This document shows, piece after piece, positions 19,228 through 27,057 of a stretch of 44,616 nucleotides of DNA. How positions within the stretch are numbered: the stretch's first letter is position 1; each line of letters begins with the position of its first letter. This stretch comes from Elusimicrobia bacterium GWA2_66_18 (lineage in GTDB: Bacteria; Elusimicrobiota; Elusimicrobia; UBA1565; UBA9628): the NCBI GenBank assembly GCA_001799675.1, contig MGTX01000017.1, forward strand, positions 15,661-60,276. Reading direction: 5' to 3'. Under the pieces are notes generated by a model that was not told the origin of the DNA, did not search any database, and saw nothing but the letters and a program-made list of their open reading frames with translations. The position numbers were made by a program, and so were the translations under genes.

Positions 19228-20388
19228 CTGCCCAAAGATACGAGAGTCGCCACGCTCATCACCGCCCGCGAACATCTCGACGAGGTGTGCGCGGAGTTGG
19301 CTCTCTGCCCCCGTCTGGCTTTTGACACGGAGTCCAACGGCTTCTACGCCTACAAGGAGCGGGTCTGCCTCGTGCAGATCTCGTCGCCGACGGACGACTA
19401 TATCGTCGACCCCATCGCCATCAAGGAGCTCGACGCGCTGTGCCCCCTCTTCGCAGACCCCAAGATCGAGAAACTCTTCCACGCCGGCGAGTACGACGTG
19501 CTCTGCCTCAAGCGCGACTACGGCTTCACCTTCTCGAACCTCTACGACACCATGATCGCCGCGCGCGTGCTGGGCATTAAGGAACTGGGCTTGGCCGCGG
19601 CCATCGAACGGCACTTCGGCCTGGTGATCTCGAAGAAACTCCAGCGCGCGGACTGGGGCAAGCGCCCCCTCACGCACGAGATGATCCGCTACGCCCAGGG
19701 CGACACGCACTTCCTCATGCGCCTGGCCGACCAGCAGAAGCAGGCCCTCATCGAGAAAGGCCGCTGGGATGACGCTCGAGAAGCCTTCCGCGAACTCGAG
19801 AAGCTCGCGCCCAACAGCAAGGCCTTCGATCCCGAGGGCTACTGGAAACTGGTCGGCCGCACGGACATCGGCGGTCAGGCCATGGCCGCGCTCAAGGAAA
19901 TTTGGCTTTATCGCGAGCAGCAGGCCGAATCGCGCGACCGCGCCCCCTTCCGTATCATGCCCGAGGATCTGATGGTCCGCATCGCCCAGGCCCTGCCCGA
20001 GACGCGCGACGCGCTGGCGGCGGTCAAGGGCATGAGCCCGTACATCATCGAGCGCTTCGGCTCGGGACTGCTTGCCTGCGTCGAGCGCGGCCGCGCCGCG
20101 CCGCCGGTCGTGAGGCCCGCCCTGCCCGAGAAACGCCGCATGGCCGAAGACGAGTTCCTCATCTTCGAGGCCCTGCGCGCCTGGCGCAAGGAACGCGCCG
20201 AACGCGACAAAGTCGAGCCCATCGTCATCCTCTCAAGCGACAGCCTGCGCCAGATCGCCGCCTTCGCCTGTCGCCACGACGGGAACCCCCTGGGCCCGCT
20301 CTCCGACCTCAAGAAGACCCGCTACGGAGAGGACATCCGCCTCGTCGTTCAAAAGGCCCGCGGCGTTCCAAACCAGTCTAGGCCTTAG
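19228..20388 (+). CDS. rnd: Ribonuclease D (DEDDy exonuclease with HRDC domains)
   Basis: 3'-5' exoribonuclease for tRNA and structured RNA maturation. With the start proposed here: exonuclease domain (about 5-185) with D33-x-E35 in AFDTES, FHAGEYDVLCLKRDYG, and the last aspartate in YAQGDTHFLMRL. Two HRDC-like helical domains follow (about 225-300 and 310-375). The first standard start (GTG 19285) would delete the first beta strand and helix of the fold: the upstream codons read VATLITAREHLDEV, just as in known RNase D proteins. No ATG, GTG or TTG exists between the in-frame stop at 19219 and 19285, so CTG 19228 is the best candidate start, sitting at the predicted transcription start. The start is uncertain; the function is not. 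Confidence 0.88.
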   Translation: MPKDTRVATLITAREHLDEVCAELALCPRLAFDTESNGFYAYKERVCLVQISSPTDDYIVDPIAIKELDALCPLFADPKIEKLFHAGEYDVLCLKRDYGFTFSNLYDTMIAARVLGIKELGLAAAIERHFGLVISKKLQRADWGKRPLTHEMIRYAQGDTHFLMRLADQQKQALIEKGRWDDAREAFRELEKLAPNSKAFDPEGYWKLVGRTDIGGQAMAALKEIWLYREQQAESRDRAPFRIMPEDLMVRIAQALPETRDALAAVKGMSPYIIERFGSGLLACVERGRAAPPVVRPALPEKRRMAEDEFLIFEALRAWRKERAERDKVEPIVILSSDSLRQIAAFACRHDGNPLGPLSDLKKTRYGEDIRLVVQKARGVPNQSRP

Positions 20389-20463
20389 GTCCCCCTACCT
20401 GTATAGGAATACTGCCTGGCCGATGCGGGCCCTGCGTCCTAACCCAACCTCTCATCGCATGAG

Positions 20464-20469
20464 TATACT
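20464..20469 (+). promoter_or_regulatory. -10 box of a predicted leaderless promoter
   Basis: TATACT (20464-20469) ends exactly 6 nt before ATG 20476, so transcription should begin at the A of the start codon. There is no ribosome site before this ATG. No convincing -35 is seen. The preceding gap (20389-20463) holds nothing else recognisable. Confidence 0.45.
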
Positions 20470-20475
20470 GGCCTC

Positions 20476-21747
20476 ATGAACCGCCGTGCGCGACTGACCC
20501 GCCTGTCCGTCTCACTTTTCCTCGTCCTCACCCTCCCCGGCCTCGCCCCCTACCAGGCCGCCGCGCAAGCCTTCTCCGCCCACCCCGTCGCCGCCGCTTC
20601 GGCCGCCTCGGTCGCCGGCATCGCGGGCGCGGTCCTCCGCGTTCAGACGCCATCGCTCGGCACGAGCGTCTCTCGCCCAACGGCCTTTGCCCTCCTCTCG
20701 GCCCCCGCGCCGGTCCCCGCCGTGCCCATCTCTCCGGTCGCCGCGGCGGCCTCCGCGGCCGAGACCCTCAAGACCGGCGCTTCGCGGGTCGCGGCGTCCG
20801 CGGACGCGGACCCCTCCGGCGCCGCCGAACGCGTCGAACTCGACGCCCTCTTCGCTGGAGAGGCCGTCAAGCCCGCCGCCGACTTGGCCGTTCCCGCCGC
20901 CGGAACCGCCGGGAGCGCGCTCCACTCCCGCCCGGCCGCGGCCGACGGGCCGCGCTGGGTCTTCCGGGACGAGACGCCCGCCCCCCAGCCCCGGGCCCCG
21001 CGCACCAGCCTCAAGAGGACCCTCTCCGTAGGCTTCCTGGCCGGAACCCTCGGAGTGGTCTTCACCGATGCCAGCCAGATCCTGGCGACGCTTCTCGGCT
21101 GGTCCTTCCACGGGAATTATAAGTCCCCCGTGGGAAGCTCCGATCCCACCGCGGCCATAGCCTCCCTTTTTCTAGTCGTGGGATCGGTGCTGGCCCCCAT
21201 CGCCGAGGAGATCGTCTTCCGCGCCGGTCTACAGGGCGGGCTCGCGAAGCTCACCGGCAAGCTCCACCTCGGCACGTTCCTCCTGCCGGCGCTGGCCGCC
21301 ACGCTCGTCTTCGTCGCGGCTCACGAAACCGCGGACCCGGTCATGTTCGCCATCCGCTTCGGCTTCGCCGCGGCCCTGAGCTACGTCTTCAAGAAGGAAG
21401 GCATGCTCTCGTCGATGACGGCGCACGGCGTCTTCAACGGTCTCCAGCTGCTGCCGCTCCTTTTCGCGGCCCTTCACGCTCCCGCGCTGGCCCTGCTCAT
21501 GATCCCGGGCGTCCTCTACACGGCGATCCGCTCCTGGAAGCTCCTGAAGTCCCAGAAGTCCGACATCGACTCCGGCGCATTGGCGCCCAAACCCTTCCAA
21601 CTCAAGCACGCTCTCATGTTCCTGCCTCTGCTGGCCATCGGATTCATCTTCCTGATGCCGAACCTCTACTGGCTGGCGGGGGGCGCGGGTCTCGTAGGCT
21701 ATCTCTTCGTGCAGGCCGCCGCCTGGCGGCGCAGAGTCCATCCCTGA
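20476..21747 (+). CDS. CPBP-family intramembrane metalloprotease with long exported-type leader
   Basis: 423 residues. The N-terminus is a signal peptide (about 1-31, ending AAAQA), then about 135 residues of Ala/Pro/Ser-rich low-complexity sequence containing ELDALFAG. The membrane domain (about 178-415, 7-8 helices) is a CPBP/Rce1-type protease: E244-E245-x3-R249 in APIAEEIVFRAGL, H283 in AAHETADP, and H317 in MTAHGVFN, the expected metal and catalytic residues. Substrate unknown; homologues include type II CAAX-prenyl endopeptidase-like and bacteriocin-immunity proteins. The leader is unusual for this family and similar in style to those of the MFS gene next door (4-nt gap) and of the genes at 34863 and 41027. 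Confidence 0.85.
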   Translation: MNRRARLTRLSVSLFLVLTLPGLAPYQAAAQAFSAHPVAAASAASVAGIAGAVLRVQTPSLGTSVSRPTAFALLSAPAPVPAVPISPVAAAASAAETLKTGASRVAASADADPSGAAERVELDALFAGEAVKPAADLAVPAAGTAGSALHSRPAAADGPRWVFRDETPAPQPRAPRTSLKRTLSVGFLAGTLGVVFTDASQILATLLGWSFHGNYKSPVGSSDPTAAIASLFLVVGSVLAPIAEEIVFRAGLQGGLAKLTGKLHLGTFLLPALAATLVFVAAHETADPVMFAIRFGFAAALSYVFKKEGMLSSMTAHGVFNGLQLLPLLFAALHAPALALLMIPGVLYTAIRSWKLLKSQKSDIDSGALAPKPFQLKHALMFLPLLAIGFIFLMPNLYWLAGGAGLVGYLFVQAAAWRRRVHP

Positions 21748-21751
21748 ACCG

Positions 21752-23464
21752 ATGAGACGACTCCGCCTCCCGCTGGCGGCGGCCCTCGCGGCGGCTTGTT
21801 GGCCCGCGCCGTCAACCGCGGCCGTCATGCAGGCGGTCCGGACCGCGCCCATCTCGGGTCTGCCCTGCGTCGCCATCCCGATGCCGCCCTTGTCGCCGTC
21901 GGGAAACCTTCTCCCTCTCGGTTCCGGGCCCGCTCTCCTTTCCCCGCAGCTCTTGCCGCCGTCGCTCGCTCCGGCGTCGGCCGCCGCCGTCCCCGTCGCC
22001 GCGCCTTCGGTCCATGAGCGCCTGACCGCGGCGGCCTCGGCCGTCGCGCAGTCGCGCGACTCCGCGGCCCTCCCCTCCTCGGAGGCTTCCGCTTCCGCTT
22101 CCGAGAGCCAATTCCGTCTCCTCGTCGGAGAGGAGACCGCCCGCTCCCGCGTCGCCGCCTGGACCGACGGTCCCGCCGCCCCGAATCCCTCGGGGCTGTC
22201 GGCCGCCGAGCCAAAGAAGCCCCTCGACCCCGAGAAAGGCAGGCGCGTGCGCGGGATGTTCGCCGGCACCGCCGCCATGAAGATCGGAATGGAGACCGTG
22301 ACGCTCAGCATCCCCTTGCTGGTCCTGCAGGCCATGGGCGGCGCCACGCTCGTGGCCGGGCTCGTAATCGTGTACGGCGTCGCCCAAGCCGCCTTCGCGG
22401 GAGCGGCCGGGAACCTCCTCGACCGCCTACCCGTGCAGAAGGTCCTGGCCGGCGCGGTCGTCTCCCAGGCCGCGTTGGTGGCCGCCGTCATCACCCTGGG
22501 CGCGACCGGGATTCTCACCGCCTGGACCTTGTTCCCGCTCTACATGCTCGTCGGCGGCGCCGTGGGCATCGCCGAGATCTCGCGCCACTCCATCCCGCCC
22601 CTCATCCTGGGCCACGACGAGGCGGCTCTCTCCCGCTACAACGCGCGCCTGCATATCTTCTACGAGGTGGCGGGCGTGGTCGGGGCTCTCGCCACCGGAG
22701 CCCTCATCACTTTCGTAGGCCCGCTCTGGGCCCTGGCCCTCCAGCCGCCCGCCTATCTCCTCTCGGGCCTGCTGTATTGGCGCGTGCGGCTCGCCAAGCA
22801 AGACGCGCCGGGACCGCGTTTCTTGAGACCCCTGCTCCCCGGCCTGCGCGAACGAATCTCTGAGTATTTCAAGGACATGAAGGCGGGCGCCGGGCTCGTG
22901 TTCAAGAGCGGCCGCCTGCGCTGGGTCGCTATCGCCTTCATCCTGCCCCAGATCGTGCACCGGCTCATAGAGGGCCTGCTCGCTCCGATCTTCGCCAAGC
23001 GCGTCCTGCTGGACCCCGGCGCCGCCGGCTATCTATTGACGGCGTCGAACATGGGCGAACTGCTCGGCGCCGTCCTGCTGCTGCGCTACGCGGCGAAGAT
23101 CAAGGCGCCCAAGTGGGTCAAATGGGGCGCGCTGGCCATGGTCCTGTCCTGGGTCATGGCCTTCACCCACGCCCTGCCTTTCGTCCTGCCCGCCTTCCTG
23201 CTCATGAGCATGACCTGGTCGGCCGGCGACCTTTCCCTGCGCTCCGACGTCCAATCCTCCCTGGGCGCGAAGGACCAGCCGCGCGCGGCCAGCTTCCTGT
23301 ACGGCGCCTTCGTGCTGGGCGCGGCCGCGGCCTCGCTGGGGCTGGGGGCGCTCCTCGACCTGCTCCCCCTCGCCTTCGCGCTCGCGGGAGTCTTCTCCCT
23401 CTTCACGGCCATGGCCGCCGCGGTGTTCTACGCCTCGCGCCGCCTCGGCGCTTTGGAGCGCTAA
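21752..23464 (+). CDS. MFS transporter with long exported-type leader
   Basis: 570 residues. A signal-peptide-like start (about 1-24, ending STAA) is followed by about 140 residues of Pro/Ala/Ser-rich sequence. A major facilitator domain (about 168-565) then has 11-12 hydrophobic helices. GNLLDRLPVQKVL matches the loop 2-3 motif A (GxxxDR). It lies 4 nt after the CPBP gene and is surely co-transcribed. Substrate is unknown; drug efflux-type MFS proteins (DHA-like) are the nearest look-alikes. Its TAA overlaps the convergent tonB stop, so there is no terminator space between the two operons. Confidence 0.82.
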   Translation: MRRLRLPLAAALAAACWPAPSTAAVMQAVRTAPISGLPCVAIPMPPLSPSGNLLPLGSGPALLSPQLLPPSLAPASAAAVPVAAPSVHERLTAAASAVAQSRDSAALPSSEASASASESQFRLLVGEETARSRVAAWTDGPAAPNPSGLSAAEPKKPLDPEKGRRVRGMFAGTAAMKIGMETVTLSIPLLVLQAMGGATLVAGLVIVYGVAQAAFAGAAGNLLDRLPVQKVLAGAVVSQAALVAAVITLGATGILTAWTLFPLYMLVGGAVGIAEISRHSIPPLILGHDEAALSRYNARLHIFYEVAGVVGALATGALITFVGPLWALALQPPAYLLSGLLYWRVRLAKQDAPGPRFLRPLLPGLRERISEYFKDMKAGAGLVFKSGRLRWVAIAFILPQIVHRLIEGLLAPIFAKRVLLDPGAAGYLLTASNMGELLGAVLLLRYAAKIKAPKWVKWGALAMVLSWVMAFTHALPFVLPAFLLMSMTWSAGDLSLRSDVQSSLGAKDQPRAASFLYGAFVLGAAAASLGLGALLDLLPLAFALAGVFSLFTAMAAAVFYASRRLGALER

Positions 23465-24195
23465 TCGGTCAGGCGGAACTGGATCGGCTGGGGAAGACGC
23501 ACGGCGACCGGCTTGCCGCCGAGGTCCATCGCGGGCGAAAAGCGCATGAGTCGTCCCACCTTCAGGGCGGCCTCGTCGAAAGATCTCCCCCCCGAGTTCA
23601 CGACATCCACCGAGCCGACGATGCCGTCCCGGCCGATGTGGATGGAGACGACGACGTCGGCCTCTCGGCCCGCGCGCCGCTCCGCCTCGGGGTAGAAACG
23701 CCGGAGGTGACTGATGACCTCGTCGCGGTTGAGCAGCCTCGGAAGGGACGACAGAGGCGTGCCGCCGTGGCCGGTTCCGCCGGACACGCCCTCGTCGGAG
23801 CCCTCGCCCGAGCCGCCGACCTTGGCCGCCGTGCCCGTCCCGCCGACGGCTCCGCCGGGCGTGGGCGCGGGCGGCGCGGGGGTCTCCAGCGCTTGCGTGC
23901 TCGGGCCGGGAAGGGTCCAGTCCTTGGGCGGCTCGGGCGCCTTCCGGGCCGGCGTGGGCGGCGCCTCGGGCGTCATGTTGACCTTGGCGGGCACGCCCGG
24001 CGCGAAGGGCTTGGGCGCGCCCAGCTTCGCCGGACCGTCGCCGAGGAAGGGGCTGATGATCTCGATTTCGAGGGGCGGCGTCGAATCGAAATGCGGACGC
24101 GGCAGGAGGACCAGCAGGCCGATGACCGCCGCGTGAACGGCCAGGGAGCAGCCGAGAGACCATGAAAGCGGCGGCTCCCGGGGCGCTGCGGTCAC
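23461..24195 (-). CDS. tonB: TonB-like energy transducer
   Basis: 244 residues. A short cytoplasmic start and one membrane anchor (about 13-34) precede a Pro/Gly-rich periplasmic linker (about 50-145). A TonB C-terminal domain closes the protein (about 160-244; RDEVISHLRRFYPEAERR, VSIHIGRDGIVGSVDVVNSGG, SFDEAALKVGRLMRFSPA). It should carry proton-motive force from ExbBD to an outer-membrane partner. The linker is Gly/Ser-rich in its second half rather than the usual EP/KP repeats. GTG 24195 overlaps the exbD stop (GTGA). No TonB-dependent receptor is in the window, so the outer-membrane target is unknown. Confidence 0.85.
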   Translation of the reverse strand: MTAAPREPPLSWSLGCSLAVHAAVIGLLVLLPRPHFDSTPPLEIEIISPFLGDGPAKLGAPKPFAPGVPAKVNMTPEAPPTPARKAPEPPKDWTLPGPSTQALETPAPPAPTPGGAVGGTGTAAKVGGSGEGSDEGVSGGTGHGGTPLSSLPRLLNRDEVISHLRRFYPEAERRAGREADVVVSIHIGRDGIVGSVDVVNSGGRSFDEAALKVGRLMRFSPAMDLGGKPVAVRLPQPIQFRLTD

Positions 24196-24590
24196 TTGCG
24201 CCGCACCTCCAAGCCGACCTTGCGCACGCCGGCGGAACGCACCGCATCCAGAAGCTCGGCCACCTCCCCATAGGCCAGCGCCTGGTCGGCGGAGAGGGTG
24301 ACCGCCTGGTCGGGGCGCGCGGCCACGGCGGCGGCCAGCAGCTTCCTGAGTTCGTCGAGGCTCACGGAGCGTCCGCCGATGGCGAGCCGGCGCGAGCCGT
24401 CCAGGGTGATGGGCAGGGCCTCGGTGGCGACCTTGTCGGACTTGCTCGCCTTGGGCAGGTCCACTTTCAGCGCGCGCCGCGCGATCATGGGCGCGGTCGC
24501 CATGAAGATGATGAGCACGACGAGGACCACGTCCACGAGGGGCGTGATGTTGATCCCGGTGATCGCATCTTCGCCCGAATCGGCCTGCAT
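24192..24590 (-). CDS. exbD: ExbD/TolR-family proton-channel subunit
   Basis: 132 residues. One N-terminal membrane helix (about 16-36, NITPLVDVVLVVLIIFM) carries the essential channel aspartate D20. The periplasmic domain (about 42-132) shows LPITLDGSRRLAIGG and DQAVTLSADQALAYGEVAELLDAVR, as in ExbD/TolR. ATG 24590 has GGAGGG upstream and follows exbB by 9 nt. ExbD and TolR cannot be told apart with certainty, but the TonB-like gene next to it favours ExbD. Confidence 0.92.
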   Translation of the reverse strand: MQADSGEDAITGINITPLVDVVLVVLIIFMATAPMIARRALKVDLPKASKSDKVATEALPITLDGSRRLAIGGRSVSLDELRKLLAAAVAARPDQAVTLSADQALAYGEVAELLDAVRSAGVRKVGLEVRRK

Positions 24591-24599
24591 AGGACCCTC

Positions 24600-25226
24600 C
24601 TAGCGGCGGCGCTCGCCGCCGTGCGCCTTCGCTCCGAGGCGGCGGCCCAGGGCCTCCGCCTCGGCGAGGAGGTCTCGGACCCACTTCTGGTAGATATTGA
24701 AAGCCAGCACGCAGGGGATGGCGACCAGCAGACCGACGGCGGTCGCGACCAAGGCCTCCGAGAGGCCGGACATCACGACTTCGGGGCCCGCGCCGCTCTG
24801 GGCGAGATCGTGGAAAGCCTTGATGACGCCCAGCACCGTGCCGAAGAGGCCGATGAAGGGAGCGTTATTGCCGAGCGTGCCGAGCCAGAGAAGGCGCTGC
24901 TCCAGGCGACGGCGCTCGTCGGAAAGCGCGGCGGAGAAGTGCTCCGCGGCCGCCTGCGGTCCGCGCGGCAAATGCGCCAGGCCCTCCGCCAGCGCGCGCG
25001 AGGCGAAGCCGGGATGGGATTTCAGGGCCTTCTCGATGGCCTCGTGGGAGCCCGCATCGAGCGCGGCCAGGAGCGGCGCGCGCAGCGAGGCGAGCGCCGC
25101 GGCCTCGCCGCGCAGAAGCTTGAAGCGGTCGCACATCGCGGCGACGGCGGCCACCGAACCCGCGAGGAGGGCCCATATCACCCAGTCGCCTCCCGTCAGA
25201 GCCAGGGACATCAGGATGGTCTTCAT
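24600..25226 (-). CDS. exbB: ExbB/TolQ/MotA-family proton-channel subunit
   Basis: 208 residues. Three membrane segments (about 12-34, 112-138, 150-178) with the family core LGTLGNNAPFIGLFGTVLGVIKAFHDLAQ and GLSEALVATAVGLLVAIPCVLAFN. It forms a proton channel with ExbD and powers TonB. ATG 25226 overlaps the stop of the upstream HEAT-repeat gene (ATGA), so the HEAT proteins and the motor are made together. Confidence 0.93.
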   Translation of the reverse strand: MKTILMSLALTGGDWVIWALLAGSVAAVAAMCDRFKLLRGEAAALASLRAPLLAALDAGSHEAIEKALKSHPGFASRALAEGLAHLPRGPQAAAEHFSAALSDERRRLEQRLLWLGTLGNNAPFIGLFGTVLGVIKAFHDLAQSGAGPEVVMSGLSEALVATAVGLLVAIPCVLAFNIYQKWVRDLLAEAEALGRRLGAKAHGGERRR

Positions 25227-26062
25227 GGCGCGTTCCTCTTGGGGTCGAGTTTAAGGAGCGCGGCCGCCAGCTCCGCCTGCACGGCCGCGTCCGGCTCCGC
25301 GGCGAGCTCGCGTTGGAGCCGGCGGTACTCCTCGGCGCCGCCGAGCTCTCCGAGATAGTGGATGGCCATGGCGCGCACGAACCAGTCCGCGTGCTGGTAG
25401 TAGCGCAGGAGGATCTCGCGGCCGTAGGCGTCTCCCATGCGCCACATCCCCGCCGCGCCGTAGATCTGGACGGCCAGGGACGCGTCGCTGCGCGCGGCGT
25501 TGGCCACCTGGAACTGCACGGCCGCGTCGCCCATGACCAGAAGAGATTCGAGCGCCGCGAAGCGCACGGTGATGTTCTGGTCCAGGAGCGCGCCTTGGAA
25601 GAGCGGCAGGTAACGCAGATCCTTGGTGTAGGCCAGCGCCACCAGAGCCGCGGCGCGCGTCTGGACGTTCTTGCCCAGGCGCGCGGCCTTCTCCAGCTCC
25701 GACTGGAGCGTGAAGTCCGTGGTGCCGGCCAGGCCCTCGGTGAGGAGAAAGCCCAACTCGGTGTAGCGGGTCTTGAGGTTGTAGCCGGTCTCGGTGGAGA
25801 GCTTGTTGAGGTTGCCGATGGAGGCGTCGAGCTGGGCGGTCGAGTCCGGGCGCGCGTCCATGCGCTGCTGGAGCAGGCGCAGGAGGTGTTGGTTGATGCG
25901 AGGATCGATCATCTCCTTCTGCGCCTTGACGCGCGGGGCGGTGACGACCAAGGCCTCGAGCTGCAGGAGCAGAGAGCCGTCCACGACCAGGTTGCCGGAA
26001 AGAGAACGGTCGGCCGCCATGGCGGGCCCGGCGAGCAGGAGGGCGAGGAGAGCGTTTCTCAC
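25223..26062 (-). CDS. Exported HEAT-repeat protein, second paralogue
   Basis: 279 residues. Signal peptide (about 1-16, LLALLLAGPAMA) then an all-helical body with HEAT-like repeats, best seen in QTRAAALVALAYTKD, ITVRFAALESLLVMGD and WFVRAMAIHYLGELGG. It aligns along its length with the product of the next gene upstream (IDPxI, ETGYNL/SPIGYNL, RAAALVALA/RASALIALA, FVRAMAIHYLGELG/LVKAMAAKYIGELG), so the pair arose by tandem duplication. The chosen start is GTG 26062, overlapping the upstream stop (GTGA). Co-translation with exbB suggests a periplasmic scaffold that works with the Ton motor (inference). Confidence 0.75.
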   Translation of the reverse strand: MRNALLALLLAGPAMAADRSLSGNLVVDGSLLLQLEALVVTAPRVKAQKEMIDPRINQHLLRLLQQRMDARPDSTAQLDASIGNLNKLSTETGYNLKTRYTELGFLLTEGLAGTTDFTLQSELEKAARLGKNVQTRAAALVALAYTKDLRYLPLFQGALLDQNITVRFAALESLLVMGDAAVQFQVANAARSDASLAVQIYGAAGMWRMGDAYGREILLRYYQHADWFVRAMAIHYLGELGGAEEYRRLQRELAAEPDAAVQAELAAALLKLDPKRNAP

Positions 26063-26913
26063 GGCTTCCTCTTCTGAGGGAAGAGCTTGAGCGCCGCGAC
26101 GCAGTACTCCGCCACGACGAAGTCGTTGCCGACCTCGCCGTCGAGACGCTTGAGGAAGATGTCGTAGTCCTCGGCGGCGCCCAGTTCCCCGATGTACTTG
26201 GCGGCCATGGCCTTGACCAGCCACGAAGGCTCGTCGAGGAACTGTCTCAGGCGGTGCAGTCCGGAGACGTCGCCCAGGCGGGCCAAGCCCGCGGCGGCGT
26301 AGACGCGCAGGAGCGGCTCGGTGTCGCGTTCCGAGGCCGCGGCCAAAAGCGGCATCGCCTCGCGCGGATGACCCCAAACGGTCAGGGCTTCGAGCGCGCC
26401 GAAGCGGACGGCGGGGTCGAGATGGATGAGGGCTTCGTTGAAGATCCGGAGGTTCGCCAAGTCATGGCTGCCGGCGAGCGCGATGAGAGCCGAGGCGCGC
26501 GACTCCGCGTCCTTGTCCCAGCGGGCCATCTCGACGAGCTGCTGGCGGAATACCGGGTCGGCGTTGGCGGAGAAGGCCTCGGCCAAGGGCAGGCCGATGT
26601 CGAGAAAGCGGTTGCGCAGGTTGTAGCCGATGGGCGAACCGACCAGCAGGAGGTCGCCGACGGGCGTGCCTTGGGAGTCCCTCAGATCTCGCTTGAACTT
26701 TCTGCGGTCCTCCGCCAGACGGACCAAAGTCGAGGTGATCTGAGGGTCGATTTTCTCGACCACGCCGGCCGGCTCGGAAGCCGGGGCGGGGGCGCCGGGC
26801 TTGCCGTACGCCTGCGGGGGCGGTTCCACTCGCAAGGCGATGTCGCCGCAGGCGGCGAGCGCCGCGGCCAGGACCGGGAGCAGCAGAAGCGACGGGCGCG
26901 CCATCTTCTTCAT
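26059..26913 (-). CDS. HEAT-repeat lipoprotein, first paralogue
   Basis: 284 residues. The signal peptide ends in a lipobox LAAC (about 19-22), so lipidation at C22 is expected. A Pro/Ala linker follows (to about 50), then HEAT-like helical repeats: ESRASALIALAGSHD, AVRFGALEALTVWGH, LRVYAAAGLARLGD, WLVKAMAAKYIGELG. It is the first gene of the unit HEAT-lipoprotein > HEAT > exbB > exbD > tonB. Lipid anchoring in the inner or outer membrane leaflet would place the repeats in the periplasm. The residue after C22 is Gly, not Asp, so outer-membrane sorting is possible. Function unknown. Confidence 0.8.
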   Translation of the reverse strand: MKKMARPSLLLLPVLAAALAACGDIALRVEPPPQAYGKPGAPAPASEPAGVVEKIDPQITSTLVRLAEDRRKFKRDLRDSQGTPVGDLLLVGSPIGYNLRNRFLDIGLPLAEAFSANADPVFRQQLVEMARWDKDAESRASALIALAGSHDLANLRIFNEALIHLDPAVRFGALEALTVWGHPREAMPLLAAASERDTEPLLRVYAAAGLARLGDVSGLHRLRQFLDEPSWLVKAMAAKYIGELGAAEDYDIFLKRLDGEVGNDFVVAEYCVAALKLFPQKRKP

Positions 26914-27011
26914 TATGTAATAAATCCGACATCGAAGACTTGCACAATGTTCCCAGGCGCGGCAGTCACGTCACCAACGAAGACTCCCGACCGCGTCGAC
27001 CAGCCAGGAGC

Positions 27012-27043
27012 GCCCGCCCGGGACCGCCAGGTCTCGGGCGGGC
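27012..27043 (-). terminator. Strong GC hairpin after the outer-membrane protein gene
   Basis: Fourteen-base inverted repeat (27012-27025 against 27030-27043) with a 4-nt loop and a single mismatch, beginning 14 nt beyond the stop of the minus-strand gene at 27058. No U-run follows on either strand, so it may be a Rho-assisted terminator or a processing/attenuation site before the HEAT-Ton operon. Confidence 0.5.
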
Positions 27044-27057
27044 CATTGATGGGGCGG

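Noticed and set aside
21229..22518. Minus-strand open frame of 429 codons across the CPBP and MFS genes
   Set aside because: Antisense of two genes with clear membrane domains; the product is Arg/Ala/Glu-rich with no recognisable family.
24600..25226. MotA flagellar motor subunit
   Set aside because: Shares the fold, but the neighbours are exbD and tonB and the length and core motif fit ExbB/TolQ; no flagellar gene is present.
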